Source of the DNA: Mycobacterium kubicae
GTDB taxonomy: Bacteria > Actinomycetota > Actinomycetes > Mycobacteriales > Mycobacteriaceae
DNA length: 64,000 nt
Reading direction: 5' to 3'
Assembly: GCF_015689175.1 (NCBI RefSeq)
Contig: NZ_CP065047.1
Location: forward strand, 1,860,001-1,924,000
This document shows positions 1 through 9,367 of the stretch, piece by piece (the stretch's first letter is position 1; every line of letters starts with the position of its first letter). The notes beneath the pieces are model-generated. The model ran no database searches, had not been told where the DNA came from, and was given only the letters and a program-made list of their open reading frames with translations. The translations under genes and the position numbers were made by a program.

Positions 1-2
1 CC

Positions 3-656
3 AGCGACACCCCGGTCGCGCAGGTGACCGCGTTGGTGGACGGAATGTGGAGCGAGGCAGGGCGAATCGGGGCCGGCATCGTCGGGGGCGATCTCGTCAG
101 CTGCCCACAGTGGGTGGTCTCGGTGACGGTACTGGGTGACTTGGGTGGGCGGGCGCCAGTCCTGCGGTCGGGGGCTCGGCCCGGCTCCGTGGTGGCGGTG
201 ACCGGCCATCTGGGTTGCTCAGCTGCCGGATACGCGTTGTGGCACAGCGGTATTGAGGGTTTCGACGCCTTCCGACGCTGCCATGTGGTGCCCGATCCAC
301 CCTATGACCAGGGACCGGCGGCCGCGGCAGCCGGAGCCCAGGCGATGATCGACGTCTCCGACGGTCTGATCGCTGATCTGGGGCATGTCGCCGACGCGTC
401 CGGGGTGGGCATCGAGTTGTCGACCGCCGCACTGGCTGCCGACCATCGACTGCTCGGCGAGGTGGCGGCGGCCGTCGGTGCCGATGCGTGGTCATGGGTG
501 CTGGGTGGTGGCGAGGACCACGCCTTGGTGGCATGTTTTCCCGGCGCGCCGCCGGACGGGTGGCGGGTGATCGGAGAGGTCGTCGACGGGCCGGCCCGCG
601 TGCTGGTCGACGGCACTGAGTGGCAAGGTAACCCCGGTTGGCAGTCCTATGCCTAG
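3..656 (+). CDS. thiL: Thiamine-monophosphate kinase, 5'-truncated by window edge
   Basis: ThiL phosphorylates thiamine monophosphate to thiamine pyrophosphate, the last step of cofactor synthesis in the cytosol. About 217 codons are visible in a frame that is already open at the window edge. The family is usually about 320-335 residues, so roughly the first third is missing. Visible marks are GGDLVSCPQWVVSVTVLGD near the start (the ThiL GGD region), the MIDVSDGLIADLGH metal/nucleotide segment, and GGGEDHALVA towards the C-terminus. A GTG at 24 is in frame but is internal and should not be taken as the real start. In M. tuberculosis ung follows directly; here an inserted gene group separates them. 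Confidence 0.93.
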   Translation, partial: SDTPVAQVTALVDGMWSEAGRIGAGIVGGDLVSCPQWVVSVTVLGDLGGRAPVLRSGARPGSVVAVTGHLGCSAAGYALWHSGIEGFDAFRRCHVVPDPPYDQGPAAAAAGAQAMIDVSDGLIADLGHVADASGVGIELSTAALAADHRLLGEVAAAVGADAWSWVLGGGEDHALVACFPGAPPDGWRVIGEVVDGPARVLVDGTEWQGNPGWQSYA

Positions 657-773
657 TCACATCAGCCACTGCAGCTGTGTGCGCAAGTATTGCTCTAAAT
701 GCCCGCCTCACAGCGACAATGCCGAGGATGGCTATCAACGTGATGTCCCGCAACGCGTTTCACGTCGGCGGCA

Positions 774-1493
774 CTAACTTGTGCGGGCCAATCTCTGGCG
801 CTCACGCCGGGCCCACCTCCGCACCTGTGCGGGATTCAGGGGTCCACCATGGCCGACATGGATGACGGTGAGATCGAGTTTCAACACCGCATCCAGGCTG
901 GCGAGGTTGAGGAGCCTGTCCTGGTGAAACGGTGGGTTGGCGGGCCTGCGTCGAATGGCGCCGAGATAGGAGCCGGCAATCAGGTCAGCAGCGAGGAGTT
1001 CGCCGGCGTCGGTCAACACCGATATCGATCCGGGCGTGTGACCTGGAGTCATGAGGATCTCGGCGTCAACACCGTTGTCCGCCAACGACATCGGCCCATC
1101 GACGACGATGTCCGGTACGAACGGCTCGGTGCGACCGTTCGCCGGAGGCAGCTTGGCGAACACCCAGCCGAACGGCCCGGTTGGTCGCAGCGAACCTGGC
1201 ATGCTCCGGCCGGACGCGTACGCCTCGAGGTCGGCTTCGTGGGCGATGATCGGCGCTGCGAGCGCCTGCTGCAAGTAAGCCGCGGACCCGAGGTGGTCGA
1301 TGTGGCCGTGGGTGATCACGAGGGCCGCTACGTCCGACGCGCCGACGTCACGCTTGGCCAAGGCGGCAAGGATCTGCGGACCGCTGCCCGGCACACCGGT
1401 GTCCACTATCACCGCTTTGCGGCCCAGCAGCAGGAAGGCGTTCACCGTTGCCCTGCCCACCACTGGGATCGTGACCACCTCGGTAGGTGTCAT
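774..1493 (-). CDS. MBL-fold metallo-hydrolase
   Basis: A 239-residue metallo-beta-lactamase-fold hydrolase. The metal ligands are visible: HGHIDH at residues 62-67, H152 in MTPGHTPGS, D170 in LLAADL and a final His near 215 (VIHVGHGG). The substrate cannot be read from the fold; glyoxalase II-like, lactonase-like and arylsulfatase-like members share these ligands. Its ATG overlaps the stop of the upstream HD-domain gene by 4 bases, so the two are probably one translationally coupled transcript. It converges on thiL with about 120 bases between them. There is no signal peptide, so it is likely cytosolic. Confidence 0.88.
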   Translation of the reverse strand: MTPTEVVTIPVVGRATVNAFLLLGRKAVIVDTGVPGSGPQILAALAKRDVGASDVAALVITHGHIDHLGSAAYLQQALAAPIIAHEADLEAYASGRSMPGSLRPTGPFGWVFAKLPPANGRTEPFVPDIVVDGPMSLADNGVDAEILMTPGHTPGSISVLTDAGELLAADLIAGSYLGAIRRRPANPPFHQDRLLNLASLDAVLKLDLTVIHVGHGGPLNPAQVRRWARRERQRLARTS

Positions 1494-2218
1494 GAACCGC
1501 TTCTTCGATCTGCCGCTGCGTGGGATGGTGACGCGACGGGTTCGTCGTTCCAGCCTGAGCTCGCGACGAGGTCGAACCAGTTGGGCGCCGGTGTAGCTGC
1601 CTTCATTAGTTGGTGGAGGTGGCTGGGGAAGGTCAGCGGCGGACCCTTCTGCGGGTTGCGTTCAATCTGGTCGGCGATCACCTCGGCGAGCGCGAACCCA
1701 AGGTTGTCTCGCGGCCATTGAGCGTGTACCCGCTCGGCATATCCGGGTGGGAGCAGGCCCCGGTCGACGCCGATGATGTCAGTCGAGATCCCCATCTGAC
1801 TGACGGCTTGGACCGGACCAAAGCGGTGCGCCAGACCGACACTGGTGTGCAGTGTTATCGCCTGCCACACGATTTCGACGCGGTCCTCATCGACGTCATG
1901 GGTGCGCAAGAACCGAGCGGCGGCGTCAGCGCCGTCGACCTCGAACCGTTGATCACCGTTGCCGTGGTCGGTAACGCCCAGGTCGTGTAGAACGCAGCTC
2001 AAGTACACCAGTTCATCGTCGTAGTCCACGTCGCGTTGCAAACCCTTGGCGGCGGCGACCGCCCGGGCGAAGAGATAGCTACGTATCGCGTGATGCGCGA
2101 CGAACGGCGGCGATACCGCGGTGACGAGTTCCCTTGCGGCGACCGCCAATTCCGAACTCGGCAGGGCGAGGCCGCGGTCCGCGTCGTGGTTTTCGGTGGA
2201 ACTGCTGGCTGGTGACAT
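1490..2218 (-). CDS. HD-domain protein, cyanamide-hydratase-like family
   Basis: An HD-fold metal-dependent protein. With the ATG at 2218 it is 242 residues: an early His near 43, the HD pair in CVLHDLG near 78-79, and a later His in ITLHTSVGL near 124, the usual HD ligand order. The RFEVDGADAAARFL segment and overall length resemble the cyanamide hydratase (Ddi2-like) family, but actual substrates in bacterial members are mostly unknown. An ATG at 2269 would add 17 residues and leave only 19 bases to the divergent regulator gene. I prefer 2218, which has a GGTGACGG stretch just upstream. The gene heads a two-gene unit with the downstream metallo-hydrolase. Confidence 0.8.
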   Translation of the reverse strand: MSPASSSTENHDADRGLALPSSELAVAARELVTAVSPPFVAHHAIRSYLFARAVAAAKGLQRDVDYDDELVYLSCVLHDLGVTDHGNGDQRFEVDGADAAARFLRTHDVDEDRVEIVWQAITLHTSVGLAHRFGPVQAVSQMGISTDIIGVDRGLLPPGYAERVHAQWPRDNLGFALAEVIADQIERNPQKGPPLTFPSHLHQLMKAATPAPNWFDLVASSGWNDEPVASPSHAAADRRSGS

Positions 2219-2288
2219 ACCGTCACCATGCGGGATCGGCACGGCCCAGACCAGTGGCCAGATCGTCATATTGCTTTAAGATCTGGCC

Positions 2289-3278
2289 ATGATCATTGCC
2301 GTGGTCGCGCAAGACGGTGTCATGGGATTCGAACTCATGATTCCGAGCCTGGTTTTCGGTATGGCCAACGAGGCAGGCGCGGAGGCTTCCCGCGCGGTAA
2401 CCGACGGCGCCCCCGCCGCCCGCCGATACGAAGTCCGGGTGTGCGGCCCCAAGCGCCGCGTCGCTACCACCGCTGACTGGGGCGGTGTCGAATTCCGTAC
2501 CCCCTACGGGTTGGATGCGCTGACCGGCGCTGACCTCGTGATCGTGCCGGGAGTGCATTCGTTCCTGGAAACACCTGCCGCGCCGGTCATTTCGGCACTC
2601 CGCCATGCCGCCGCGGCTGGTGCTCGGATGGCGTCTATGTGTGTCGGGGCGTTCACGCTGGCGGCAGCCGGCCTGCTGGACGGTCGAAGAGCGACCACCC
2701 ACTGGCAGTGGGCAGATGAGCTGGCGAGCCGCTTTCCCCGAATCGAGGTCGATCCGAGCGTGCTGTTCGTCGACGAGGGCGACATCTTGACCGCGGCTGG
2801 AGTGGCGTCGGGGCTTGATCTGTGCCTGCATTTGATCCGCCAAGACGCCGGGCCTGGTCTGGCCGGTGCAACGGCGCGACGGGTCGTCGTACCGGCGTGG
2901 CGTGCCGGCGGACAGGCTCAATACATCGAACATGCGGCGCCCGCCGTCGCTGAGCATCCGTTGCAGCCGACGCTCGCCTGGATGGAAGAGAACGCCGCCA
3001 AACCGCTTGATCTGCCGACCATCGCCGATCAAGCGGCGGTGAGCGTGCGTACTCTCAACCGCCAATTTCGAGAGCACTTCGGCGCCACACCGCTGGGGAT
3101 GCTCACCTCCATGCGCGTCGCCCGCGCACGGCATCTGCTCGAGGCCACCGTGCTGCCGGTCGACCGGGTCGCCGAGCAGTCAGGATTCGGCTCGTATGCC
3201 TCACTACGCCACCACTTCCTGCGAACTGTCGGCGTCTCGCCGCAGAAGTATCGACAGGGCTACGTCGCCGCGCAATGA
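2289..3278 (+). CDS. GlxA-type AraC-family transcriptional regulator with DJ-1/PfpI domain
   Basis: A 329-residue two-domain protein. Residues 1-190 form a DJ-1/PfpI (type-1 glutamine amidotransferase-like) sensor domain with the nucleophile-elbow Cys at 118 (SMCVGAFTLAAAGLLDGRR). Residues about 225-325 form an AraC/XylS helix-turn-helix domain (TIADQAAVSVRTLNRQF and VAEQSGFGSYASLRHHF). Regulators of this type usually control adjacent genes. Here it is divergent from the HD hydrolase/metallo-hydrolase pair, with a gap of 70 bases or less, so that pair is the likely target. This is inferred from position; no operator was identified. Confidence 0.9.
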   Translation: MIIAVVAQDGVMGFELMIPSLVFGMANEAGAEASRAVTDGAPAARRYEVRVCGPKRRVATTADWGGVEFRTPYGLDALTGADLVIVPGVHSFLETPAAPVISALRHAAAAGARMASMCVGAFTLAAAGLLDGRRATTHWQWADELASRFPRIEVDPSVLFVDEGDILTAAGVASGLDLCLHLIRQDAGPGLAGATARRVVVPAWRAGGQAQYIEHAAPAVAEHPLQPTLAWMEENAAKPLDLPTIADQAAVSVRTLNRQFREHFGATPLGMLTSMRVARARHLLEATVLPVDRVAEQSGFGSYASLRHHFLRTVGVSPQKYRQGYVAAQ

Positions 3279-3378
3279 CGCTTGACCGGGCCGCTGCCGC
3301 GCCGAGCCGCCGATATTTTCCCGGCGGGTGGCCGACGCGCTTGGCTAACCTCCGGCGCCGGGACGCTAGGGTGGCGCG

Positions 3379-3669
3379 GTGAGCGTGTATGCGATCGCCC
3401 AGCTGAGGTTCACCGACCGGGCGGCCTACCTCCGTTACCAGGCGAAATTTCTGGACGTCTTCGCGCGTCACGAAGGAACGCTGCTGGCGGCCGACGAGTC
3501 ACCGCAGGTGATCGAAGGTGACTGGGACCGGGACAAAGTGGTGTTGATGTCGTTTCCTGACGAGTCCGCATTTCACCGGTGGGCGCAATCGCCGGAGTAT
3601 CAAGAGATATCGAAGGACCGTCGGGCGGGCGCCGACACGGTAGTGCTGCTGGCCAAGGGGTTGGCGTGA
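3379..3669 (+). CDS. DUF1330 domain protein
   Basis: A 96-residue protein starting at a GTG. It shows the DUF1330 ferredoxin-like dimeric barrel pattern: an opening [17 protein letters not shown] strand-helix, [18 protein letters not shown] in the middle and [14 protein letters not shown] near the end. The family has no agreed biochemical role. Its stop overlaps the GTG start of ung (GTGA), so the two are probably co-translated, although no functional link to uracil repair is known. Confidence 0.85.
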   Translation: MSVYAIAQLRFTDRAAYLRYQAKFLDVFARHEGTLLAADESPQVIEGDWDRDKVVLMSFPDESAFHRWAQSPEYQEISKDRRAGADTVVLLAKGLA

Positions 3670-4349
3670 GCGCGCGCCCGCTGAGCGAACTCGTCGAGGC
3701 GGGTTGGGCGGCCGCGCTGGAGCCCGTCGCGGATCAGGTGACCAAGATGGGGGAGTTCCTGCGGGCCGAGATCGCGGCCGGGCAGCGGTACCTACCCGCA
3801 GGCCCAAACGTGTTGCGTGCGTTCACGTTCCCGTTCGACAACGTCCGCGTTCTCATCGTCGGCCAAGACCCGTACCCGACACCGGGACACGCTGTGGGAC
3901 TGAGCTTCTCGGTTGCCCCGGACGTGCGGCCGCTGCCGCGCAGCCTGGCCAACATCTTCGACGAGTACACCGCCGACCTGGGCCACCCGCAACCCTCCTG
4001 CGGCGATTTGACTCCTTGGGCGCAGCGCGGCGTATTGCTGCTCAACAGAGTGCTGACCGTGCGTCCCGGTAGCCCGGCGTCGCATCGGGGTAAGGGCTGG
4101 GAAGCGGTGACCGAGTGTGCAATTCGCGCGTTGGTCGCGCGCGCGCAGCCGATGGTCGCCATCTTGTGGGGCCGCGACGCGTCGACGCTCAAGCCGATGC
4201 TGGCCGCCGGTGATTGTGTCGCCATCGAATCACCGCATCCCTCACCGCTTTCGGCGTCTCGCGGATTCTTCGGCTCGCGGCCGTTCAGTCGCGCCAACGA
4301 ACTGCTCGCCGGGATGGGTGCCGAACCGATTGATTGGCGGTTGCCGTGA
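3666..4349 (+). CDS. ung: Uracil-DNA glycosylase
   Basis: Family 1 uracil-DNA glycosylase, which removes uracil from DNA as the first step of base excision repair. It is 227 residues, the same as the M. tuberculosis enzyme. The water-activating GQDPYP motif lies at 66-71 and the DNA-intercalation loop [14 protein letters not shown] lies near residue 190. The chosen start is the GTG that overlaps the stop of the DUF1330 gene. An upstream in-frame ATG at 3579 lies inside that gene and would add residues unlike the family. Confidence 0.96.
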   Translation: MSARPLSELVEAGWAAALEPVADQVTKMGEFLRAEIAAGQRYLPAGPNVLRAFTFPFDNVRVLIVGQDPYPTPGHAVGLSFSVAPDVRPLPRSLANIFDEYTADLGHPQPSCGDLTPWAQRGVLLLNRVLTVRPGSPASHRGKGWEAVTECAIRALVARAQPMVAILWGRDASTLKPMLAAGDCVAIESPHPSPLSASRGFFGSRPFSRANELLAGMGAEPIDWRLP

Positions 4350-4411
4350 CGGTGATGACCGCGCCCGCGGCGCATCGCCGCGGTGGCCTGGGTGAACGAG
4401 GTTGTTGAGAC

Positions 4412-5062
4412 ATGTACGACTTGGAAGACACGATCCGGCAGCGGCATTCGTCGCGCATGTTCCTACCCGACCCGGTGCCGCGACACCTGATCGAGGAATC
4501 ACTGCGGCTGGCCATGTACGCGCCGTCGAATTCCAACGTGCAACCGTGGCAACTCGTCGTGACCAGTGGACCGGCGCGCGACCGGTTGGTGACGGCGCTG
4601 CTGAGCAAGGCGCGCTCGGAGCCACCCAGGGTGCCCGAACTGCCTGCGGCGTTCGCTCACCTACGACGCGAGCTCGGGTCGCAGGTCTACGGATCGATGG
4701 GCATCGACCGCGACGACGCCGAGGCCCGCCGCATCGCGGTGCTGCGCAACTGGGAATTCTTCCGCGCTCCGGTGGGCGCGGTGGTGTTCATGCATCGAGA
4801 CTTCGGTCTGGTCGACAGCATGGGCGTGGGCATGTTCCTGCAGACGCTGCTGTTGGCGCTGACCGCCCGCGGGCTGGGCACCTGCGTGCAGGTGTCGATC
4901 GCCGGCTACCCCGAAATCGTTCGCGAAGAGCTCGGCATAGCCCCTGAGACAACGATCCTGTGTGGACTGGCGATCGGCTATCCCGACCCCTACTTCTCGG
5001 CCAACTCGTTACACATCGGACGCGACGGCCTGGATAAGCACGTCCAGTTCGTGGACGAGTGA
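4412..5062 (+). CDS. Nitroreductase-family protein
   Basis: A 216-residue FMN-dependent nitroreductase-like oxidoreductase. The FMN-binding start RQRHSSRMF, the APSNSNVQPWQLVV segment near 45-58, and the GLGTCVQVSIAGYPEIVRE segment with GLAIGYPDP near the C-terminus fit the family. The natural substrate (quinone, nitro compound or other) cannot be predicted. It lies 62 bases after ung on the same strand and converges on rpmB. Confidence 0.85.
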   Translation: MYDLEDTIRQRHSSRMFLPDPVPRHLIEESLRLAMYAPSNSNVQPWQLVVTSGPARDRLVTALLSKARSEPPRVPELPAAFAHLRRELGSQVYGSMGIDRDDAEARRIAVLRNWEFFRAPVGAVVFMHRDFGLVDSMGVGMFLQTLLLALTARGLGTCVQVSIAGYPEIVREELGIAPETTILCGLAIGYPDPYFSANSLHIGRDGLDKHVQFVDE

Positions 5063-5073
5063 GTCAGCAGCGG

Positions 5074-5268
5074 CTAGCCGCGGGTGACCTTGCCGGCCTT
5101 GATGCACGAGGTGCAGACGTTGACGCGCTTCTTGTTGCCGCCGGGACGGTCCACGGTGTGCACCGTCTGGACGTTGGGGTTCCACCGGCGGCTGGTGCGG
5201 CGGTGGGAGTGCGACACCGACTTGCCGAAGCCGGGGCCTTTCCCGCAGATATCGCACACAGCGGCCAT
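5074..5268 (-). CDS. rpmB: 50S ribosomal protein L28, zinc-binding form
   Basis: Ribosomal protein L28 of the large subunit, 64 residues. The sequence opens [20 protein letters not shown] and later has [11 protein letters not shown], giving two CxxC pairs. It is therefore the Cys-containing (C+) zinc form; mycobacteria also carry Cys-less paralogues used under zinc limitation. It is transcribed away from the DAK2-kinase gene, with about 200 bases between the two starts that must carry both promoters. Confidence 0.96.
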   Translation of the reverse strand: MAAVCDICGKGPGFGKSVSHSHRRTSRRWNPNVQTVHTVDRPGGNKKRVNVCTSCIKAGKVTRG

Positions 5269-5477
5269 TGTTCGAACTCCTCAAGTCTCTTGCTGGGCCG
5301 GCGACCTGGCCGGCGCAGAGCCCAGGCAGCACCCGGGCGTGTACACGATAGCCCAGGATAGCGACTGTCGAGCGCAAGCACCAAAACGATCAACAGCTCC
5401 CAGACGCGTTATAACCGGTGCTGTCGGCCGGTCTGGCTAGGCTCACTGGGGGCTGGCGCAGAGGAGGTGGGGTCCGG

Positions 5478-7154
5478 GTGAACACATCCGATCGTCCCCT
5501 GGACGCCTCGGCGTTGCGCGATTGGGCGCACACCGTGGTCAGCGACCTGATCACCCATATCGACGAGATCAACCGGCTCAATGTCTTTCCCGTGCCCGAC
5601 TCCGATACCGGCGCCAACATGCTGTTCACCATGCGTTCGGCGCTGGCCGAAGCCGACTCTAGGTCGGGCGCCGGAAACGACGACGTCGCCCGGGTGGCAG
5701 CAGCGCTGTCGACGGGCGCGCTGAACGGAGCTCGCGGCAATTCCGGGGTCATCCTGTCCCAGATTCTGCGGGGCATCGCCGACGCGACCGCCAGCTCGGC
5801 CGCCCGCGCCGGAGGAACGCTGAAGGCCATCGACGCCGCCGTGCTGGCCGCCGCCCTGTGGCGCGGCGTCGAGTTGGTCGTCGCCTCCATGGGCGGTAAG
5901 GAGATACCGGGCACCATCGTGTCGGTGCTGCGAGCTGCCGCCGGCGCCGCCGAGCAGTGCGCCGACGCCGGCGAGGGACTGGCCCAGGCGATCACCGCGG
6001 CCGGAGATGCAGCGGTCGTCGCGCTGGAGAAGACACCCGAACAACTCGACGTCCTGGCCGAGGCCGGTGCCGTCGACGCCGGCGGACGCGGCCTGCTGGT
6101 CTTGCTGGACGCGCTGCGCTCGACGATCACCGGACACACGCCCGCTCGCACGGTGTATGCGCCCTCGCCTCGGCCGGTGGCCGCGGAGGCCGCCATCGCC
6201 CGTCCCGCCCCGCAATTCGAGGTCATGTACCTGCTGGCCGGCTGCGACGCCGCGAAGGCCGACGTGCTGCGGGACCGGCTGGCCGAGCTCGGTGATTCGG
6301 TGGCGATCGCCGCCTCGGACACCGAAGACAGTTATTCGGTGCATGTCCACACCGACGACGCCGGCGCCGCGGTCGAAGCCGGGCTTGCGGCCGGGCGGCC
6401 GAGCCGGATCGTGATCTCGGCGCTGAGTTCGGGCAGCAGCGGACTGCCCGCCGGTGGCTGGACCCGGGAACGCGCCGTGCTGGCCGTCGTCGACGGCGAC
6501 GGCGCCGCCGAATTGTTCGCCGGCGAAGGCGCCAGTGTGCTGCGGCCCAGCCCGGACGCGCCTGCGCCGGCCGCGGAGATCAGCGCGCACCAGTTGGTAC
6601 GGGCTGTCGTCGATACCGGCGCGGCACAGGTGATGGTGTTGCCCAATGGGTATGTGGCCGCCGAGGAACTGGTCGCGGGCTGCACCGCGGCGATCGGCTG
6701 GGGCGTTGACGTGGTACCCGTGCCGACCGGCTCCATGGTGCAGGGGCTGGCGGCGCTGGCCGTGCACGACCCGGCCAGCCCGGCCGTCGACGACGGCTAC
6801 ACCATGGCGCGCGCCGCCGGCGCCGCCCGGCACGGATCCGTGCGCATCGCCACCGAACACGCCTTGACCTGGGCTGGATCCTGTGAGCCCGGTGACGGGC
6901 TGGGCATCGCGGGTGACGAGGTGCTGATCGTGGCCCAAGACGTGGCCGCGGCCGCGATCGGCCTGCTCGACCTGCTGCTGGCTTCGGGCGGTGATCTGGT
7001 GACGGTGCTGGTGGGCGCCGACACCGGACAAGAGGAAGCCGCCGCGTTGGGCCGCACCTTGGAGAGGCACATCCACGACCATCACCCCGGCACCGAGTTG
7101 GTCGCCTATTACACCGGCCACCGCGGCGACGTGCTGTTGATCGGGGTCGAGTAG
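5478..7154 (+). CDS. DAK2-domain kinase, FakA/YloV-like
   Basis: A 558-residue protein homologous to Rv2974c. The N-terminal DhaL/DAK2 domain has the Mg-ATP motif PVPDSDTGANM (Asp 41 and 43) and the LNGARGNSGVILSQ segment. The C-terminal half matches the extended YloV/FakA architecture. In Firmicutes FakA phosphorylates fatty acids bound to FakB; the same role is plausible here but unproven. The start is the GTG at 5478, 10 bases after a GAGGAGG ribosome-binding site. The in-frame codon at 5418 lacks one. The gene ends 2 bases before recG, forming an operon that continues into the HNH gene. Confidence 0.86.
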   Translation: MNTSDRPLDASALRDWAHTVVSDLITHIDEINRLNVFPVPDSDTGANMLFTMRSALAEADSRSGAGNDDVARVAAALSTGALNGARGNSGVILSQILRGIADATASSAARAGGTLKAIDAAVLAAALWRGVELVVASMGGKEIPGTIVSVLRAAAGAAEQCADAGEGLAQAITAAGDAAVVALEKTPEQLDVLAEAGAVDAGGRGLLVLLDALRSTITGHTPARTVYAPSPRPVAAEAAIARPAPQFEVMYLLAGCDAAKADVLRDRLAELGDSVAIAASDTEDSYSVHVHTDDAGAAVEAGLAAGRPSRIVISALSSGSSGLPAGGWTRERAVLAVVDGDGAAELFAGEGASVLRPSPDAPAPAAEISAHQLVRAVVDTGAAQVMVLPNGYVAAEELVAGCTAAIGWGVDVVPVPTGSMVQGLAALAVHDPASPAVDDGYTMARAAGAARHGSVRIATEHALTWAGSCEPGDGLGIAGDEVLIVAQDVAAAAIGLLDLLLASGGDLVTVLVGADTGQEEAAALGRTLERHIHDHHPGTELVAYYTGHRGDVLLIGVE

Positions 7155-7156
7155 CC

Positions 7157-9367
7157 GTGGTGTCGCTGCATGATCGGCTCGACTACATCGTCGGCGCCAA
7201 GGCTGCCGACAACCTAAGTGAACTCTTCGGCATTCGGACCGTGGACGACCTGCTGCGGCACTATCCACGCAGCTACACCGAGGGCGCGGCCCGGCTCGGC
7301 GCCGACGGGGAGCGGCCCGAGGAGGGTCAGCACATCACCATCGTCGACGTCATCAACGAAGCGGTGACCAAGCCGATGCGCAAGGACCCGTCGAAGAAAT
7401 ACCTGCGCATCACCGTGGGCGGCGGGCGCAACAAGGTCACCGCCACGTTCTTCAACGCGAAGTATCTGAGCAAGGGCCTCACCAAAGACACCAAGGTGAT
7501 GCTGTCCGGCGAAGTCGGCTACTTCAAAGGGGACATGCAGCTGACCCATCCGGCGTTTCTCATCCTCGACTCGCCGGATGGCAAGAACCGCGGCACCAAG
7601 TCGCTGAAAACCATCGCCAACACATCCTCGGTCAGCGGTGAGGAACTGGCTTCCTCGCTCGAACGCCGGTTCTTCGCCATCTATCCGGCCAGCACCAAGA
7701 TGCAGAGCTGGGACATCTTCGCCTGCGTGCGTCAGGTGCTCGCGGTCCTCGATCCCGTCGACGACCCGTTGCCCGCCGAGCTGCGCGATGAGCTCGGGCT
7801 GATGCCCGAAGACCAAGCGCTTCGCGCGATCCATGTCTCTGAGGATGAGGCCGAACGAAATCGCGCCCGGGAGCGCCTGACCTTCGACGAGGCCGTCGGA
7901 CTGCAATGGGCGCTGGTGACCCGGCGACACGGCGAGTTGTCCGAATCGGGCCCGCCGGCACCGCCGCGGGCGGACGGGTTGGCCGCGCAGTTGTTGTTGC
8001 GCCTGCCTTTTCAGTTGACCGCCGGGCAGCGCGAAGTGCTCGACGTGATCGCCGCGGACCTGGCTGCCACCCGGCCGATGAATCGCCTGCTGCAGGGTGA
8101 AGTGGGTTCGGGCAAGACGATCGTCGCGGTGCTGGCGATGCTGCAGCTGGTCGACGCGGGTTATCAGTGCGCACTGCTTGCCCCCACCGAAGTGCTTGCC
8201 GCCCAGCACCTTCGGTCGATCAACAATGTGCTGGGTCCGTTGGCGATGGGTGGTCAGCTCGGGGGGGCGGACAACGCCACCCGGGTGGCGCTGCTCACCG
8301 GGTCCATGACCGCGGCGCAGAAGAAGCAGGTACGCGGCGAGATCGCCGGTGGCCAGGTGGGCATCGTCATCGGGACGCACGCACTGCTGCAGGACGCGGT
8401 GGACTTCGACAATCTGGGCCTGGTGGTGGTCGACGAGCAGCACCGGTTCGGGGTGGAGCAGCGAGATCGGTTGCGCGCCAAAGCTCGTGCGGGCGTCACT
8501 CCACACCTGCTGGTGATGACGGCGACACCGATTCCGCGGACCGTCGCGCTGACCGTCTACGGTGACCTGGAAACGTCGACGCTGCGTGAACTGCCCCGCG
8601 GACGCCAGCCGATCACCACCAACGTTATCTTCGTCAATGACAAACCCAACTGGCTGACCCGGGCCTGGCAACGCCTCATCGAGGAGGTGTCGGCCGGTCG
8701 GCAGGCCTACGTGGTGGCGCCCCGCATCGACGAATCCGACGACGCCGATACCCAAGACGCCCGCCCGTCGGCGACCGCCGAGGGCCTGTATGCCCGGCTG
8801 CGCTCCAACGAGCTCGCCGACCTGCGGCTGGGTCTCATGCACGGACGGCTGTCGGCCGACGACAAGGACGCCGCGATGGCGGCGTTTCGCGCCGGCGACG
8901 TCGATGTCCTGGTGTGCACCACCGTGATCGAGGTGGGTGTCGACGTTCCCAACGCCACGGTCATGTTGGTGATGGACGCCGATCGGTTCGGCATCAGCCA
9001 GCTCCATCAGCTGCGCGGCCGCATCGGTCGCGGCGAGCATGCCAGTCTGTGTCTGCTGGCGACGTGGGCCTCCGAGGAATCGTCGGCCGGGCGCCGGTTG
9101 CGGGCGGTGGCGAAAACCATGGACGGTTTCGCCCTGGCGGATCTGGATCTGCGGGAACGCCGGGAGGGAGATGTGTTGGGCCGCAACCAGTCCGGCCGGG
9201 CCATCACGTTGCGACTGCTGTCCCTGGCCGATCACCTGCAATACATCGAAGCCGCCCGGGAGTTCTGCACCCGCGCGTACGAAGAGCCCGGCCCGCATCC
9301 CGGACTGGCGTTGCTGGCCGCGCGGTTCACCGACAGCGACCGCATCGAATACCTGGACAAGTCTTGA
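7157..9367 (+). CDS. recG: ATP-dependent DNA helicase RecG
   Basis: RecG remodels stalled replication forks and Holliday junctions. It is 736 residues, the usual mycobacterial size. The N-terminal wedge/OB region is followed by superfamily 2 motor motifs: Walker A GEVGSGKT near 314-321, the DEQH box near 426, TATPIPRT, and the C-terminal LHQLRGRIGRG motif VI. Two adjacent GTG codons (7157 and 7160) could start it. Its TGA stop overlaps the TTG start of the next gene. Confidence 0.97.
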   Translation: MVSLHDRLDYIVGAKAADNLSELFGIRTVDDLLRHYPRSYTEGAARLGADGERPEEGQHITIVDVINEAVTKPMRKDPSKKYLRITVGGGRNKVTATFFNAKYLSKGLTKDTKVMLSGEVGYFKGDMQLTHPAFLILDSPDGKNRGTKSLKTIANTSSVSGEELASSLERRFFAIYPASTKMQSWDIFACVRQVLAVLDPVDDPLPAELRDELGLMPEDQALRAIHVSEDEAERNRARERLTFDEAVGLQWALVTRRHGELSESGPPAPPRADGLAAQLLLRLPFQLTAGQREVLDVIAADLAATRPMNRLLQGEVGSGKTIVAVLAMLQLVDAGYQCALLAPTEVLAAQHLRSINNVLGPLAMGGQLGGADNATRVALLTGSMTAAQKKQVRGEIAGGQVGIVIGTHALLQDAVDFDNLGLVVVDEQHRFGVEQRDRLRAKARAGVTPHLLVMTATPIPRTVALTVYGDLETSTLRELPRGRQPITTNVIFVNDKPNWLTRAWQRLIEEVSAGRQAYVVAPRIDESDDADTQDARPSATAEGLYARLRSNELADLRLGLMHGRLSADDKDAAMAAFRAGDVDVLVCTTVIEVGVDVPNATVMLVMDADRFGISQLHQLRGRIGRGEHASLCLLATWASEESSAGRRLRAVAKTMDGFALADLDLRERREGDVLGRNQSGRAITLRLLSLADHLQYIEAAREFCTRAYEEPGPHPGLALLAARFTDSDRIEYLDKS

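Noticed and set aside
8914..9363. N-terminal extension of the HNH protein into recG
   Set aside because: The extra 150 residues are Arg/Gly-rich out-of-frame recG sequence; the hydrophobic N-terminus after the TTG at 9364 is the natural start.
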